Positions 33,827 to 43,065 of a stretch of DNA of 64,000 bases are shown in pieces. The notes under the pieces are model-generated. The model was given only the letters and a program-made list of their open reading frames with translations. It ran no database searches and had not been told where the DNA came from. Both the position numbers and the translations under genes were made by a program. Each line of letters starts with the position of its first letter. Positions within the stretch are counted from its first letter, which is position 1. The stretch comes from Mesorhizobium_L sp035547755 (GTDB lineage: Bacteria; Pseudomonadota; Alphaproteobacteria; Rhizobiales; Rhizobiaceae): NCBI GenBank assembly GCA_035547755.1, contig DASZUG010000090.1:93166-157165 (forward strand). The letters run 5' to 3'.

Positions 33827-34716
33827 GCGGCGAGCCCGCGGCGCAGCACGCCTTGCGGCGAGACGAGCAGGATCAGGAAAAGCACTCCGAAGACGATGGC
33901 GAGCGTGTAGTCGGCCCCGACATAGACGGTGACGAGGGCCTGAAGCATGCCGAGGAACAGCCCGGCCACGAGCACGCCGCCGACCGATCCGAGTCCCGCC
34001 ATGACGACGACGAAAAAGGCGAGCAGCGAATATTGCGGGCCGACCTGCGCCGTGAAGGAATAGATCGCGCCGATCAGCACGCCGGCCATCGCAGTCAAGC
34101 CTGCATAGATCGCGTAGACGAGGCCAGAGAGCCGCTTCACGTCGATGCCCATAAGGCTGGCGTTGCGCTTGTTCTGCGCCGTGGCGCGGACGGCGAGCCC
34201 CGTGCGCGTGAAAAAGAGAAAGCCCATGAAGAGGGCCGTCGAGACAATGGCGAAGATGAAGCCTGCCAGCCTCAGCCATGGAATATGGATGCCGCCGATC
34301 ATCAGCGTTCCGCCGACCAGATGGGTTTCCACGGTGCGCGGGTCGAAGCCCACGCTCGTCAGCATGACGCCGCGGGCGAACATCGCGATGCCGAAGGTGA
34401 AGGCGAGCGCCATCAGCGCCGGACGCGCGTAGCGGCTGGTCCTCACGCGATAGATGAGCGGCGCGACGAGAAGGCCGATCAAGGCGAAGATGACGAAGAC
34501 GGCCGGCAGGAAGGCGATCGGATCGATCCCGAGCCAGGCTTGCGAGGCAACGCCTGCGAAGGCGCCGAGCATGACCCATTCGCCGACCGCGAAATCGACG
34601 ACGTCAAGCACGCCGAAGGCGAGCGAAAACCCGATGCTGATTGCGACATAGAGGCCGCCGACGAGTAAGCCGTCAATTACGGTCTGCACGAGAAGTTGCA
34701 TGGCGACGCGCACCAT
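33823..34716 (-). CDS. Liv-type ABC transporter permease (LivH-like)
   Basis: A 297-residue inner-membrane permease, first gene of the operon. Family blocks are LLVGGLYVAISIGFSLAFGV and DFAVGEWVMLGAFAG near the N-terminus, VRATAQNKRNASLMGIDVKR as the contact loop, and VVVMAGLGSVGGVLVAGLFL near the end. ATG codons at 34716 and 34701 are both possible; neither has a clear Shine-Dalgarno. The upstream 195 bases to the tRNA must hold the promoter; I see no operator there. Confidence 0.92.
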   Translation of the reverse strand: MVRVAMQLLVQTVIDGLLVGGLYVAISIGFSLAFGVLDVVDFAVGEWVMLGAFAGVASQAWLGIDPIAFLPAVFVIFALIGLLVAPLIYRVRTSRYARPALMALAFTFGIAMFARGVMLTSVGFDPRTVETHLVGGTLMIGGIHIPWLRLAGFIFAIVSTALFMGFLFFTRTGLAVRATAQNKRNASLMGIDVKRLSGLVYAIYAGLTAMAGVLIGAIYSFTAQVGPQYSLLAFFVVVMAGLGSVGGVLVAGLFLGMLQALVTVYVGADYTLAIVFGVLFLILLVSPQGVLRRGLAA

Positions 34717-34911
34717 AGCATTCTGTCACCATTGCACAATCCGCGTTGTTCCGGTCCAAATGGATATTCCCGGAAGTCCCGGGTCCATCCGCCGTTGGAG
34801 CATGAGGGTTATGAGATCCTAACACCGAGCGCCCGAACGGAGATCGGCAAAGGAAACATGTTCGGTAGCTAAACCGCTGATTGTCTTAGGCTCTATCGCC
34901 TAGAGAAATTT

Positions 34912-34987
<76 letters not shown>

Positions 34988-35131
34988 ACTTCCATGCGCC
35001 GTCTCCCGGCGCCGAGGTCTGCCCGGCGTTGCCGCCGCAGCCTTTGTGGGCGGCTTCCTAGACCGCGCCGGCCAAGAGATCAAGCCCTCTGAACAGCCTC
35101 TTTGAAGAATCCATCGCGCAACGCGAACCGG

Positions 35132-35521
35132 TCAGACCTCGTCCTCGTCATCACCGACGCCGATGATGCCGCTGACGTCGTCATCCTCCTCTTCCTCATC
35201 CTCGAGGAAGCTGTCCTCCTCGTCATCGCCAAGATCGACATCGGAATCGTCGTCAATATCCGGAATGTCGTCGCTCGTGCCGGAAGCCTCCTCGTCCGCT
35301 TCCTCGAGCGAAACCGTTTCCACATCGCTTTCCTCGGAATCGACCGCGTTCTGCTCGACTTCCTCCTCCTCGTCGGGCCCGTTGTCCGAATCGGTGTCGA
35401 AATAGGAACGCGGATAGCTCTTTCCCGTATAAGGGGAAACGATCGGATCCTTGTTCAAATCGTAGAATTTGCGACCCGTCTCCGGGTCTATGCGCTTGGT
35501 GCCAAGTTCAAGTTTCGCCAC
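35132..35521 (-). CDS. Acidic FYDLN-type protein (TIGR02300 family)
   Basis: A 129-residue protein. It begins AKLELGTKRIDPETGRKFYD, the zinc-ribbon-like family start containing FYDLN and SPYTGKSYP, then becomes an extremely acidic tail of Asp/Glu/Ser to the end. The GTG at 35521 is chosen because family members start at this point (MAKxELGTKR); an ATG at 35557 would add 12 residues. The function is unknown. It is conserved next to aroA-cmk-rpsA in Rhizobiales. Confidence 0.88.
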   Translation of the reverse strand: MAKLELGTKRIDPETGRKFYDLNKDPIVSPYTGKSYPRSYFDTDSDNGPDEEEEVEQNAVDSEESDVETVSLEEADEEASGTSDDIPDIDDDSDVDLGDDEEDSFLEDEEEEDDDVSGIIGVGDDEDEV

Positions 35522-35692
35522 TGTTCTGCCTCGCCGTCGCAGATAACTTTCGCCCATTCTCTCGAAATTCGCGAGAAGGGAACGTCGTGAAAATTTCCGG
35601 TCCCCATATCCAGATCAAGCTTTTCTGTCAAAGCCTATCGGCGCAAGAGCGTTTCGATCTGGAAAAGAGTGCGGTTTCAACGCTGGAAAGGC

Positions 35693-36289
35693 TTAAAGAA
35701 GCCCCCTTTGCGGACAACAACGGAGCCCATCGAGGAAGATGTCGACCATATGCAGGACGGTCGTCTGCCAACCCGGCTGATCGCAGATGTAGCAGAGTCC
35801 GACGAGCGTCCGCAGCAGTTCTTCCGCCCTGATGTCCGAACGGATGCGACCCTCCTCGATCGCCCTGTGGAGCAGGCCTCCAACCGCCTTTGTCAAGGTG
35901 GTGAAGGAATAGATATAAAGCTCCGAGGAACCGCTGGCGGCAAGCGCCAGTGTGGCCAGCATGCCTTTTTTCGTGGCCACGAGCTGCACATTGGCGTGCA
36001 GCCATCGCCGGAGCGCCTCCATCGGGTCCGGCTCCCCGGCCAGCTCGTCGGCCAAAGCGGCGAGATGATCGACTTCGTGACGGTAGACGGCCTCGAACAA
36101 CGCCTCGCGGGTCGGAAAGTGGCGGTAGAGCGTTCCTATGCCGACACCTGCGCAGCGGGCCACCGCTTCGAGGCTTGCATTCTGGCCGCCTGAGCCGAAA
36201 ACTCCGGCTGCGGCGGTCAGCAGCCGTTCGCGATTCCTGACCGAATCGGCGCGGATCCTGCGGCTCGTCTTCTCCTCCAGCTGCTCCAT
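35693..36289 (-). CDS. TetR family transcriptional regulator
   Basis: A 198-residue repressor-type protein. The N-terminal helix-turn-helix runs from about residue 12 to 58 (RNRERLLTAAAGVFGSGGQN, CAGVGIGTLYRHFPTREALF). The C-terminal ligand domain resembles the SBP-type TetR group (LLRTLVGLCYICDQPGWQ). The ATG at 36289 has GGCGG in front; a start at 36337 is possible. It sits between the FYDLN gene and aroA and is divergent from aroA. The target and ligand are unknown. Confidence 0.88.
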   Translation of the reverse strand: MEQLEEKTSRRIRADSVRNRERLLTAAAGVFGSGGQNASLEAVARCAGVGIGTLYRHFPTREALFEAVYRHEVDHLAALADELAGEPDPMEALRRWLHANVQLVATKKGMLATLALAASGSSELYIYSFTTLTKAVGGLLHRAIEEGRIRSDIRAEELLRTLVGLCYICDQPGWQTTVLHMVDIFLDGLRCCPQRGLL

Positions 36290-36562
36290 TGCAAATCCGC
36301 CCTTCCGCCGAGCGGAAGTCCCCTCCCCTGCAATCACGAACGGACAGCGAGGTGCTGTTCTTGACGGTTTTGGTTCCCCGCATCGGCGCTGCCCAGCTAT
36401 CGTCCATAACAGAAACAGGGCGCGATATCACCAATAACTGTCGCAATATTTTGTCGAGCCGGTCCTGAAAACCGTTGTTTCGGGAGCGTGACCTTCGCCA
36501 TGGGTCGTGTTAGGAGACCGCGCCCGCGCCGATGCGTGGCAGACAGCATGATCGAGGTCCTC

Positions 36563-37903
36563 ATGTCGCATTCATCCATGCCGCAAAAGGCAACGGCGCG
36601 CCGCTCGAGCGCACTGAAGGGCAGGGCGCGGGTGCCTGGCGACAAATCGATCTCCCACCGTTCGATCATGTTCGGAGGATTGGCTTCGGGGGAAACGCGG
36701 ATTACCGGCCTGCTCGAGGGCGAGGATGTCATGCGCACGGCAGACGCGCTGCGCGCCATGGGCGCCCGCATCGTGAAGACCGAGGCGGAGTGGATCGTCA
36801 ACGGCACCGGCAATGGCGCGTTGCTCGAACCCGAGACGCCGCTCGATTTCGGCAATGCCGGAACCGGCTCGCGACTCACGATGGGCCTCGTGGGCGCCTA
36901 TGATATGGAGACGACCTTCATCGGCGACGCTTCGCTCTCCAAGCGGCCGATGGGGCGCGTTCTCGATCCGCTCCGGCAGATGGGCGTGCAGGTGCTGAAG
37001 GCGGCGCCGGGCGATCGCATGCCGATTACGCTGCGCGGCCCACGATCGACCGCGCCGATCGTCTATCGCGTGCCGATGGCCTCCGCCCAGGTGAAATCCG
37101 CCGTGCTTCTCGCAGGGCTGAACACGCCGGGCGTCACGACAGTCGTCGAGCCGATCATGACGCGGGACCACACCGAAAAGATGCTGAAGGGCTTTGGCGC
37201 GAATATCGAGATCGAGACCGACCTGGATGGCATTCGCCATATTCGTATCGAAGGGCAAGGCAAATTGACCGGCCAGGCGATCGCGGTGCCGGGCGATCCG
37301 TCCTCGGCAGCTTTCCCGCTGGTCGCGGCGCTGATCGTTCCCGGCTCCGACATTACAATCGAAAATGTGCTGATGAACCCGACGCGCACCGGCTTGATCG
37401 CGACGCTTCTCGAAATGGGCGCCTCGATCGAGCTCATGAACAGGCGTGATGCCGGCGGGGAGGATGTGGCGGATCTGCGTGTGCGTTCGTCCGAACTGAA
37501 GGGCGTTTCGGTGCCGCCAGAGCGGGCGCCCTCGATGATCGACGAATATCCCGTGCTTGCCGTCGCGGCGTCCTTCGCCGAGGGTGAGACAATCATGAAT
37601 GGATTGGAAGAACTGCGTGTCAAGGAATCGGACAGGCTTGCCGCCGTCGCCCGCGGTTTGGAGGCGAATGGCGTCGACTGCACGGAAGGCAAGGATTGGC
37701 TCTCCGTCCGTGGCCGGGCAGGCGGCAAGGGGCTTGGGGGCGGTTTCGTCGAGACACATCTCGACCACCGCATCGCCATGGCCTTTCTCGTCATGGGCCT
37801 TTCGGCGGGAAAGCCGGTGACGATCGACGATTCCGCCATGATCGCCACCAGTTTCCCGGAATTCATGGGGCTGATGCGCGGACTGGGAGCGGAGATCGAA
37901 TAG
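36563..37903 (+). CDS. aroA: 3-phosphoshikimate 1-carboxyvinyltransferase, class II (EPSP synthase)
   Basis: A 446-residue shikimate-pathway enzyme joining PEP and shikimate-3-phosphate. It is co-linear with the Agrobacterium CP4 enzyme: VPGDKSISHRS at residue 24, FGGLASGETRITGLLEGEDV, RPMGRVLDPLRQMGVQV, the class II motifs SAQVK, RDHTEKM and NPTR, and IDEYPVLAVAA, HLDHRIAM. The PEP-site motif reads DFGNAGTGSRLTMG with Gly100, where CP4 has Ala100. ATG 36563 has GAGGT upstream. It leads an aroA-SDR-cmk-rpsA gene line. Confidence 0.96.
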   Translation: MSHSSMPQKATARRSSALKGRARVPGDKSISHRSIMFGGLASGETRITGLLEGEDVMRTADALRAMGARIVKTEAEWIVNGTGNGALLEPETPLDFGNAGTGSRLTMGLVGAYDMETTFIGDASLSKRPMGRVLDPLRQMGVQVLKAAPGDRMPITLRGPRSTAPIVYRVPMASAQVKSAVLLAGLNTPGVTTVVEPIMTRDHTEKMLKGFGANIEIETDLDGIRHIRIEGQGKLTGQAIAVPGDPSSAAFPLVAALIVPGSDITIENVLMNPTRTGLIATLLEMGASIELMNRRDAGGEDVADLRVRSSELKGVSVPPERAPSMIDEYPVLAVAASFAEGETIMNGLEELRVKESDRLAAVARGLEANGVDCTEGKDWLSVRGRAGGKGLGGGFVETHLDHRIAMAFLVMGLSAGKPVTIDDSAMIATSFPEFMGLMRGLGAEIE

Positions 37904-37910
37904 GAGGAAG

Positions 37911-38618
37911 ATGATGACGGAACGCAAGGTTGCGATGGTGATTGGCGGCGGCTCGGGCATGGGCGCCGCGGCGGCGCGCCGGTTGGCCGCGGACGGCTAC
38001 ATGGTTGCAGTCATGTCTTCCTCCGGCAAGGGCGAAGCGCTCGGCAAGGAACTGGGCGGCATCGGCTTCACCGGTTCCAACCAGTCGAACGGCGATTTGC
38101 AGCGCTTCGTCGATCTCGTCATGGAAAGGTGGGGCCGTATCGACGCGCTGGTCAACGGCGCTGGCCATGGGCCGCGGGCGCCGCTGCTCGAAATCACAGA
38201 CGAGCAATGGCACGCCGGCTTCGACACCTATTTCATGAATGTCGCGCGCGCCGTGCGGCTGGTCGCGCCGGTCATGATCGCCCGGAAGAATGGCGCCATC
38301 GTCAACATCTCGACGGCCTGGGTATCCGAGCCTGCCGCGATGTTCCCGACCTCCGCCGTGGCGCGGGCGGGCCTTGCCGCCTATACGAAGCTCTTCGCCG
38401 ACCAGAATGCAAAGCACAATGTCCGGATGAACAATGTGCTGCCCGGCTGGATCGACAGCCTGCCCCAGACTGACGAGCGGCGCGATGCGGTGCCGATGCA
38501 GCGCTACGGCAAGGCTGAAGAGATCGCCGCGACCATCGCTTTCCTGCTGTCCGACGACGCCGGCTACATCACCGGCCAGAGCCTGCGCGTCGACGGCGGC
38601 CTGATGCGCTCGGTGTAG
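37911..38618 (+). CDS. SDR-family protein with atypical active site
   Basis: A 235-residue Rossmann-fold protein. The cofactor loop is VIGGGSGMGAAAARRLA (residues 10-26), NGAG lies at 82-85, and NISTAWVS holds the usual Ser at 134. The YxxxK pair is not present: in the aligned region PTSAVARAGLAAYTK, Ser148 and Arg152 stand in its place. Oligomerisation and C-terminal parts (NNVLPGWIDS, AGYITGQSLRVDGG) are intact. It lies 7 bases after aroA and 9 before cmk, so it is cotranscribed. The activity is unknown. Confidence 0.87.
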   Translation: MMTERKVAMVIGGGSGMGAAAARRLAADGYMVAVMSSSGKGEALGKELGGIGFTGSNQSNGDLQRFVDLVMERWGRIDALVNGAGHGPRAPLLEITDEQWHAGFDTYFMNVARAVRLVAPVMIARKNGAIVNISTAWVSEPAAMFPTSAVARAGLAAYTKLFADQNAKHNVRMNNVLPGWIDSLPQTDERRDAVPMQRYGKAEEIAATIAFLLSDDAGYITGQSLRVDGGLMRSV

Positions 38619-38627
38619 CTGTCGCTC

Positions 38628-39281
38628 ATGTCGCCTCGTCCCCTCATCATCGCCATTGACGGGCCGGCCGGTGCCGGCAAGGGCACGCTGGCCACGAGGC
38701 TGGCGGATTATTATCATCTGCCGCATCTCGACACCGGGCTGACCTATCGCGCCGTGGCGCATATGCTCATCGCAAGGGGCTGGCCGCTCGGCGACGAGCC
38801 GCACGCGATCGAAGCCGCGAAGCTGGTGGACCTTTCCCACCTCGACCGCGCCGTGCTTTCGACCCATGCGGTGGGGGAGGCGGCTTCCAAGGTGGCCATC
38901 ATACACGAGGTGCGCAGGATCCTGGTCGAAAAGCAGCGCGCTTTTGCCGCTCAATCCTACGGCGCGGTGCTCGATGGGCGCGATATCGGCACGGTGGTCT
39001 GCCCCGAGGCAACGGTTAAGCTCTTCGTCACGGCAAGTCCGGAGGTGAGGGCGAGACGGCGGCTTGACGAGATCGAGGCCAAGGGAGGCGCCGGCGATTT
39101 CGCCACGATCCTCTCCGATATAGAGCGCCGCGACGCCCGCGACATGGGGCGCGCGGACTCGCCCTTGAGGCCGGCTGCCGATGCGCACTTGCTCGACACG
39201 ACCGAAATGGATATAGAAACCGCGTTTCTTGCCGCGAAAACCTTGATCGACGAGGCGCTCGCCAATAGAAACCGCGGTTGA
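38628..39281 (+). CDS. cmk: Cytidylate kinase
   Basis: A 217-residue kinase that phosphorylates CMP and dCMP. Walker A IDGPAGAGKGTLATRLA is at residues 9-25, the CMP site has HLDTGLTYRAVAH, and LDGRDIGTVVCPEA is the family block. The lid region around RARRRLDEIEAKGG and SPLRPAADAHLLDTTEM are also conserved. It lies between the SDR gene and rpsA. Confidence 0.95.
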   Translation: MSPRPLIIAIDGPAGAGKGTLATRLADYYHLPHLDTGLTYRAVAHMLIARGWPLGDEPHAIEAAKLVDLSHLDRAVLSTHAVGEAASKVAIIHEVRRILVEKQRAFAAQSYGAVLDGRDIGTVVCPEATVKLFVTASPEVRARRRLDEIEAKGGAGDFATILSDIERRDARDMGRADSPLRPAADAHLLDTTEMDIETAFLAAKTLIDEALANRNRG

Positions 39282-39483
39282 TCGCGGGGCTTTGCCCTCC
39301 CATATCGGGAAGGCGGTCTGGTTCCGCATTATCCACGTAACCGTCTTTCCAGCATCCGCATGCGCCGACCGCCGTCTATAAAACGGCAAACAGGCTTTTG
39401 AGCCGGGATGCTTGGCCAGACATGTGCAACACGAACCAAGGGCGCTTGCCTCGCGAAAAAGACGGGGCTTTTCAGGAGAAAGT

Positions 39484-41199
39484 ATGCCGCAAGCTGCAGT
39501 GAGTGGGTCGAGCCCCACGCGCGATGATTTCGCGAAAATGCTCGAAGAATCCTTTTCCGACGGCCATTCAGGCGAAGGCCAGGTCGTCAGGGGCCGTATC
39601 ACGGGCATCGAGAAGGACATGGCCGTCATCGATGTCGGCCTCAAGGTCGAAGGCCGCGTGCCGCTCAAGGAATTCGGGGCCAAGGCCAAGGACGGCCAGC
39701 TGAAGCCGGGCGACACGGTGGAAGTCTATGTCGAGCGCATCGAGAACGCGCTTGGCGAGGCCATGCTGAGCCGAGAGAAGGCGCGCCGCGAGGAGAGCTG
39801 GGTTCGCCTCGAAGAGAAATTCAACAAGGGCGAGCGCGTCGAAGGCGTCATCTTCAACCAGGTCAAGGGCGGCTTCACCGTCGATCTCGACGGCGCCGTG
39901 GCCTTCCTGCCGCGCAGCCAGGTCGACATCCGTCCGATCCGCGACGTCACCCCGCTGATGCACAATCCGCAGCCCTTCGAGATCCTCAAGATGGATCGCC
40001 GCCGCGGCAACATCGTCGTGTCGCGCCGCACCGTGCTCGAAGAGAGCCGCGCGGAGCAGCGCTCGGAGATCGTGCAGAACCTCGAGGAAGGCCAGGTGGT
40101 CGAGGGCGTCGTCAAGAACATCACCGATTACGGCGCGTTCGTCGATCTCGGCGGCATTGACGGCCTGCTTCACGTCACCGACATGGCATGGCGTCGCGTC
40201 AACCACCCGACCGAAATCCTCAATATCGGCCAGACGGTCAAGGTGCAGATTATCCGCATCAACCAGGAAACGCACCGTATCTCGCTCGGCATGAAGCAGC
40301 TCGAGAGCGATCCCTGGGAAGGCATCGGCACCAAATACCCGATCGGCAAGAAGATCACCGGCACCGTCACCAACATCACCGACTATGGCGCGTTCGTCGA
40401 GCTGGAGCCGGGGATCGAGGGTCTCATCCACGTCTCGGAGATGTCGTGGACGAAGAAGAACGTCCATCCCGGCAAGATCCTCTCGACCTCGCAGCAGGTC
40501 GAGGTCGTGGTGCTCGAAGTCGATCCGGCCAAGCGCCGCATCTCTCTCGGCCTCAAGCAGACGCTGGAGAATCCGTGGGAAGCCTTCGCCCGCAACCATC
40601 CGGTCGGCTCGATCGTCGAGGGCGAGGTCAAGAACAAGACCGAATTCGGCCTGTTCATCGGCCTCGACGGCGATGTGGACGGCATGGTCCATCTCTCCGA
40701 TCTCGACTGGACGCGTCCCGGCGAGCAGGTCATCGAGGAATACAACCGTGGCGACATCGCCAAGGCGCAGGTGCTGGACGTCGATGTCGAGAAGGAGCGC
40801 ATCTCGCTCGGCATCAAGCAGTTGCAGCGCACCGGTGGCGAAGCGGCCGGCGGGGAACTCCGCAAGAACGCGGTCGTCACCTGCGAGGTCATCGCCGTCA
40901 AGGATGGCGGCATCGATGTCAGGCTTGTCGAAAGCGGTATCGAGACCTTCATCAAGCGGTCCGACCTATCGCGCGATCGCGACGAGCAGCGGCCGGAGCG
41001 TTTCGCGGTCGGCCAGAAGGTCGATGCGCGGGTGATCTCCTACGACAAGAAGACGCACAGGCTGCAGGTCTCCATCAAGGCGCTGGAAATCGCCGAGGAG
41101 AAGGAAGCCGTCGCCCAGTACGGTTCGACCGATTCGGGCGCGTCGCTCGGCGACATCCTGGGCGCCGCGCTCAAGAAGCAGGGCAAGGAAGAAGAATAG
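39484..41199 (+). CDS. rpsA: 30S ribosomal protein S1
   Basis: A 571-residue ribosomal protein that binds mRNA at the 30S platform. It has six S1 repeats; repeats three to six show GVVKNITDYGAFVDLGGIDG, GTVTNITDYGAFVELEPGIE and GEVKNKTEFGLFIGLDGDVD. The N-terminus RDDFAKMLEESF is typical. The ATG at 39484 follows CAGGAG; an upstream GTG/ATG at 39412 is not supported. It is followed by a strong terminator. The 200-base leader likely holds the promoter. Confidence 0.97.
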   Translation: MPQAAVSGSSPTRDDFAKMLEESFSDGHSGEGQVVRGRITGIEKDMAVIDVGLKVEGRVPLKEFGAKAKDGQLKPGDTVEVYVERIENALGEAMLSREKARREESWVRLEEKFNKGERVEGVIFNQVKGGFTVDLDGAVAFLPRSQVDIRPIRDVTPLMHNPQPFEILKMDRRRGNIVVSRRTVLEESRAEQRSEIVQNLEEGQVVEGVVKNITDYGAFVDLGGIDGLLHVTDMAWRRVNHPTEILNIGQTVKVQIIRINQETHRISLGMKQLESDPWEGIGTKYPIGKKITGTVTNITDYGAFVELEPGIEGLIHVSEMSWTKKNVHPGKILSTSQQVEVVVLEVDPAKRRISLGLKQTLENPWEAFARNHPVGSIVEGEVKNKTEFGLFIGLDGDVDGMVHLSDLDWTRPGEQVIEEYNRGDIAKAQVLDVDVEKERISLGIKQLQRTGGEAAGGELRKNAVVTCEVIAVKDGGIDVRLVESGIETFIKRSDLSRDRDEQRPERFAVGQKVDARVISYDKKTHRLQVSIKALEIAEEKEAVAQYGSTDSGASLGDILGAALKKQGKEEE

Positions 41200-41228
41200 C
41201 TTTCGCCTGCAAGCTTAAAGATACCGAG

Positions 41229-41256
41229 CCCGCCGCAGCGATGCGGCGGGTTTTTT
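41229..41256 (+). terminator. Rho-independent terminator after rpsA
   Basis: CCCGCCGCA and TGCGGCGGG form a perfect 9-pair stem around a GCGA tetraloop, followed by six T. It closes the aroA-cmk-rpsA transcript 30 bases after the stop codon. Confidence 0.95.
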
Positions 41257-41358
41257 ATCGGGTCGTTCAAGAGAAAATGAAGAGGCGATGGGTCCTTTCC
41301 GCCGCGCCGGCGCTCTATAAACAGGGCGAACGCAATCCGAAACGATAGGGCGAAGACA

Positions 41359-42342
41359 ATGGATTATGTGCGATTGGGATCAACCGGGACGTCCGTATCG
41401 AAAATATGCCTCGGCTGTATGACCTATGGCGACCCCGGCCGCGGCAATCACGAATGGACGCTGCCGGAGAAGGACAGCCTGCCGCTCATCCGTCAGGCGG
41501 TCGAACTCGGCATTAATTTCTTCGATACGGCGAATGTCTATTCGGCCGGTCATTCGGAGGAAATACTGGGCCACGCACTGAAGGAATTTGTGCCGTCGCG
41601 CCAGGATGTCGTCGTCGCGACCAAGGTCCATGGCCGCATGCGGCCCGGCCCGAACGGCGCCGGCCTGTCGCGCAAGGCGATCATGAAGGAGATCGATAAC
41701 AGCCTGAAACGGCTCGGCATGGATTATGTCGATCTCTACCAAATCCACCGCTGGGACCCGAACGTTCCGATCGGGGAGACGATGGAAGCGCTGCATGACG
41801 TGGTGAAGTCCGGCAAGGCGCTCTATATCGGCGCCTCATCCATGTATGCGTGGCAGTTCGCGAAAGCCCAGCATGTCGCTGAAAAGAACGGTTGGACGAA
41901 GTTCGTCACCATGCAGAACCATCTGAACCTCCTCTATCGCGAGGAGGAGCGCGAAATGTTGCCGCTTTGCATCGAGGAGGGTGTCGGCGTCATTCCCTGG
42001 AGCCCGCTGGCGCGCGGCAGACTGACGCGCGCCTGGGACGAGGAAACGGAACGGACGCGCACCGACAATTTCGGCAGGACGCTGTATGACAGGATGGTCG
42101 ATGCGGATCGCAGGATCGTCGAAGCGGTCGGGCAGATCGCGGCGGAGCGAAAGATTCCGCGCGCACAGGTGGCGCTTGCATGGATGCTTCAGAAACCCGG
42201 CGTAACCGCTCCTATCATCGGCGCGTCGAAACCCGGTCATCTGAAGGATGCCGTCGAGGCATTGAAACTGACACTTTCCGAGGAAGAGATCGCGCGGCTG
42301 GAGGCGCCCTATCAGCCGCATCCGATCGCCGGCTTCAGCTGA
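41359..42342 (+). CDS. Aldo/keto reductase
   Basis: A 327-residue NADPH-dependent oxidoreductase with a TIM-barrel fold. The catalytic tetrad is visible as Asp in FFDTANVYSAGHSEE (with Tyr), Lys in VVATKVHG and His in LYQIHRWD. The NADP-binding end reads PIIGASKPGHLKDAVEAL. It resembles the YajO/YakC-type group (AKR12/13-like, with SKICLGCMTYGDP near the start). The substrate is unknown. The spacing of over 100 bases after the terminator suggests its own promoter. Confidence 0.9.
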   Translation: MDYVRLGSTGTSVSKICLGCMTYGDPGRGNHEWTLPEKDSLPLIRQAVELGINFFDTANVYSAGHSEEILGHALKEFVPSRQDVVVATKVHGRMRPGPNGAGLSRKAIMKEIDNSLKRLGMDYVDLYQIHRWDPNVPIGETMEALHDVVKSGKALYIGASSMYAWQFAKAQHVAEKNGWTKFVTMQNHLNLLYREEEREMLPLCIEEGVGVIPWSPLARGRLTRAWDEETERTRTDNFGRTLYDRMVDADRRIVEAVGQIAAERKIPRAQVALAWMLQKPGVTAPIIGASKPGHLKDAVEALKLTLSEEEIARLEAPYQPHPIAGFS

Positions 42343-42825
42343 AAACGGATGGGAAGGACGCGCCGGTCTGAGGCCGGCGGCGCTTCTAAATCCGCGTCGG
42401 GCATGGGCGGCCGGCTCAACGGGCCGCCCCGGTTGCCCGAGACGCGGACTCAATACGAACCGCGAACGGATCATTGCCGCATAGGGTGAAGAAAAGGTAA
42501 AGGCTTTAACGGGCGACGTTCGAAAGCGATATTGCTGGCGGAACTATCCGGCGTGTTGGAGGAGCGCGCCGAATTGCGGTGCCGTTTGAATTAGAGCAAT
42601 TCCAACAAAAGTGTGCAGCGGTTTTGCGCCAGGAAGGAGCCGCCACGCGTCGCGCGTCTCGTGCCTCCTTCCGGTCCGGCTGGGTTTCGTTGGAGGAGCG
42701 GGGATAATGGACGGGGTCGAACCAGTGGGCGCACCATCCTCGGACATTCCCGACGGGGAACGGCCTTCGTTCCGCATGGCGGTCGCGCCGGTGGTGGAGG
42801 GGCTGCATTTCATCGTTCCGTTCGC
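42343..42825. other. Gene-poor stretch with hairpins and a repeat remnant
   Basis: No convincing gene is present here. Just after the aldo/keto reductase there are two GC-rich hairpins, GCGCCGG with CCGGCGGCGC (about 42360-42385) and GGGCGGCC with GGCCGCCC (about 42407-42430), which may act in termination. Further on is a fragment of a rhizobial repeat (42594-42640). The open frames across it are unconvincing in both strands. Confidence 0.5.
42594..42640 (+). repeat. Partial rhizobial AGAGCAATTCC repeat
   Basis: The segment TTAGAGCAATTCCAACAAAA followed by GTGTGCAGCGGTTTTGCG resembles one arm and the loop of another intergenic palindrome known from Rhizobiales genomes. The second arm (GGAATTGC) is missing; an unrelated GGAAGGAG follows, so this copy is degenerate. 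Confidence 0.55.
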
Positions 42826-43065
42826 ATGAGGACCGCTCATGGTGGCGCATCGCGCCGCGACGCCCGCAGCCAGGCGGACGTGATGCTGGCCACGGTCGGC
42901 CTGACGGATTTCGGCGGCGTCGTGATGAGCGCTCGGCCCGCCAGCATCCGGAAGATCATCCCTGTCGAGCGCGGAGACCGGAACCGCGCCGGCCCCGGCT
43001 ACGCCCGCAAGATGACGGAGGCTCTGCGCTCGCTCGGCGTGGAGACCGATCTCAGCGACGCTTGA
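42826..43065 (+). CDS. Hypothetical 79-residue ORF or gene remnant
   Basis: From the ATG at 42826 a frame of 79 codons runs to 43065, with TDFGGVVMSARPASIRKIIP and a C-terminal ARKMTEALRSLGVETDLSDA. The last 55 residues have a normal composition and could be the end of a decayed gene; the frame is open upstream to 42613 with unconvincing sequence. I do not recognise a family. It converges with the aminotransferase gene, whose stop is 12 bases away. Confidence 0.3.
   Translation: MRTAHGGASRRDARSQADVMLATVGLTDFGGVVMSARPASIRKIIPVERGDRNRAGPGYARKMTEALRSLGVETDLSDA

Noticed and set aside
32085..34579. Long extensions of the LivG and LivM frames (352 and 594 codons)
   Set aside because: The extra N-terminal parts read through the upstream Liv genes in another frame; the true starts overlap the previous stops by 4 bases.
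35587..35832. Plus-strand 81-codon frame between the FYDLN gene and TetR
   Set aside because: Most of it overlaps the TetR gene in antisense and it has no conserved features.
36572..37960. A 462-codon minus-strand frame opposite aroA
   Set aside because: It is antisense to the EPSP synthase and shows no domain.
37863..39716. A 617-codon open frame on the minus strand across aroA, the SDR gene and cmk
   Set aside because: It is antisense to well-conserved genes, has no recognisable domain and arises from codon bias in GC-rich DNA.
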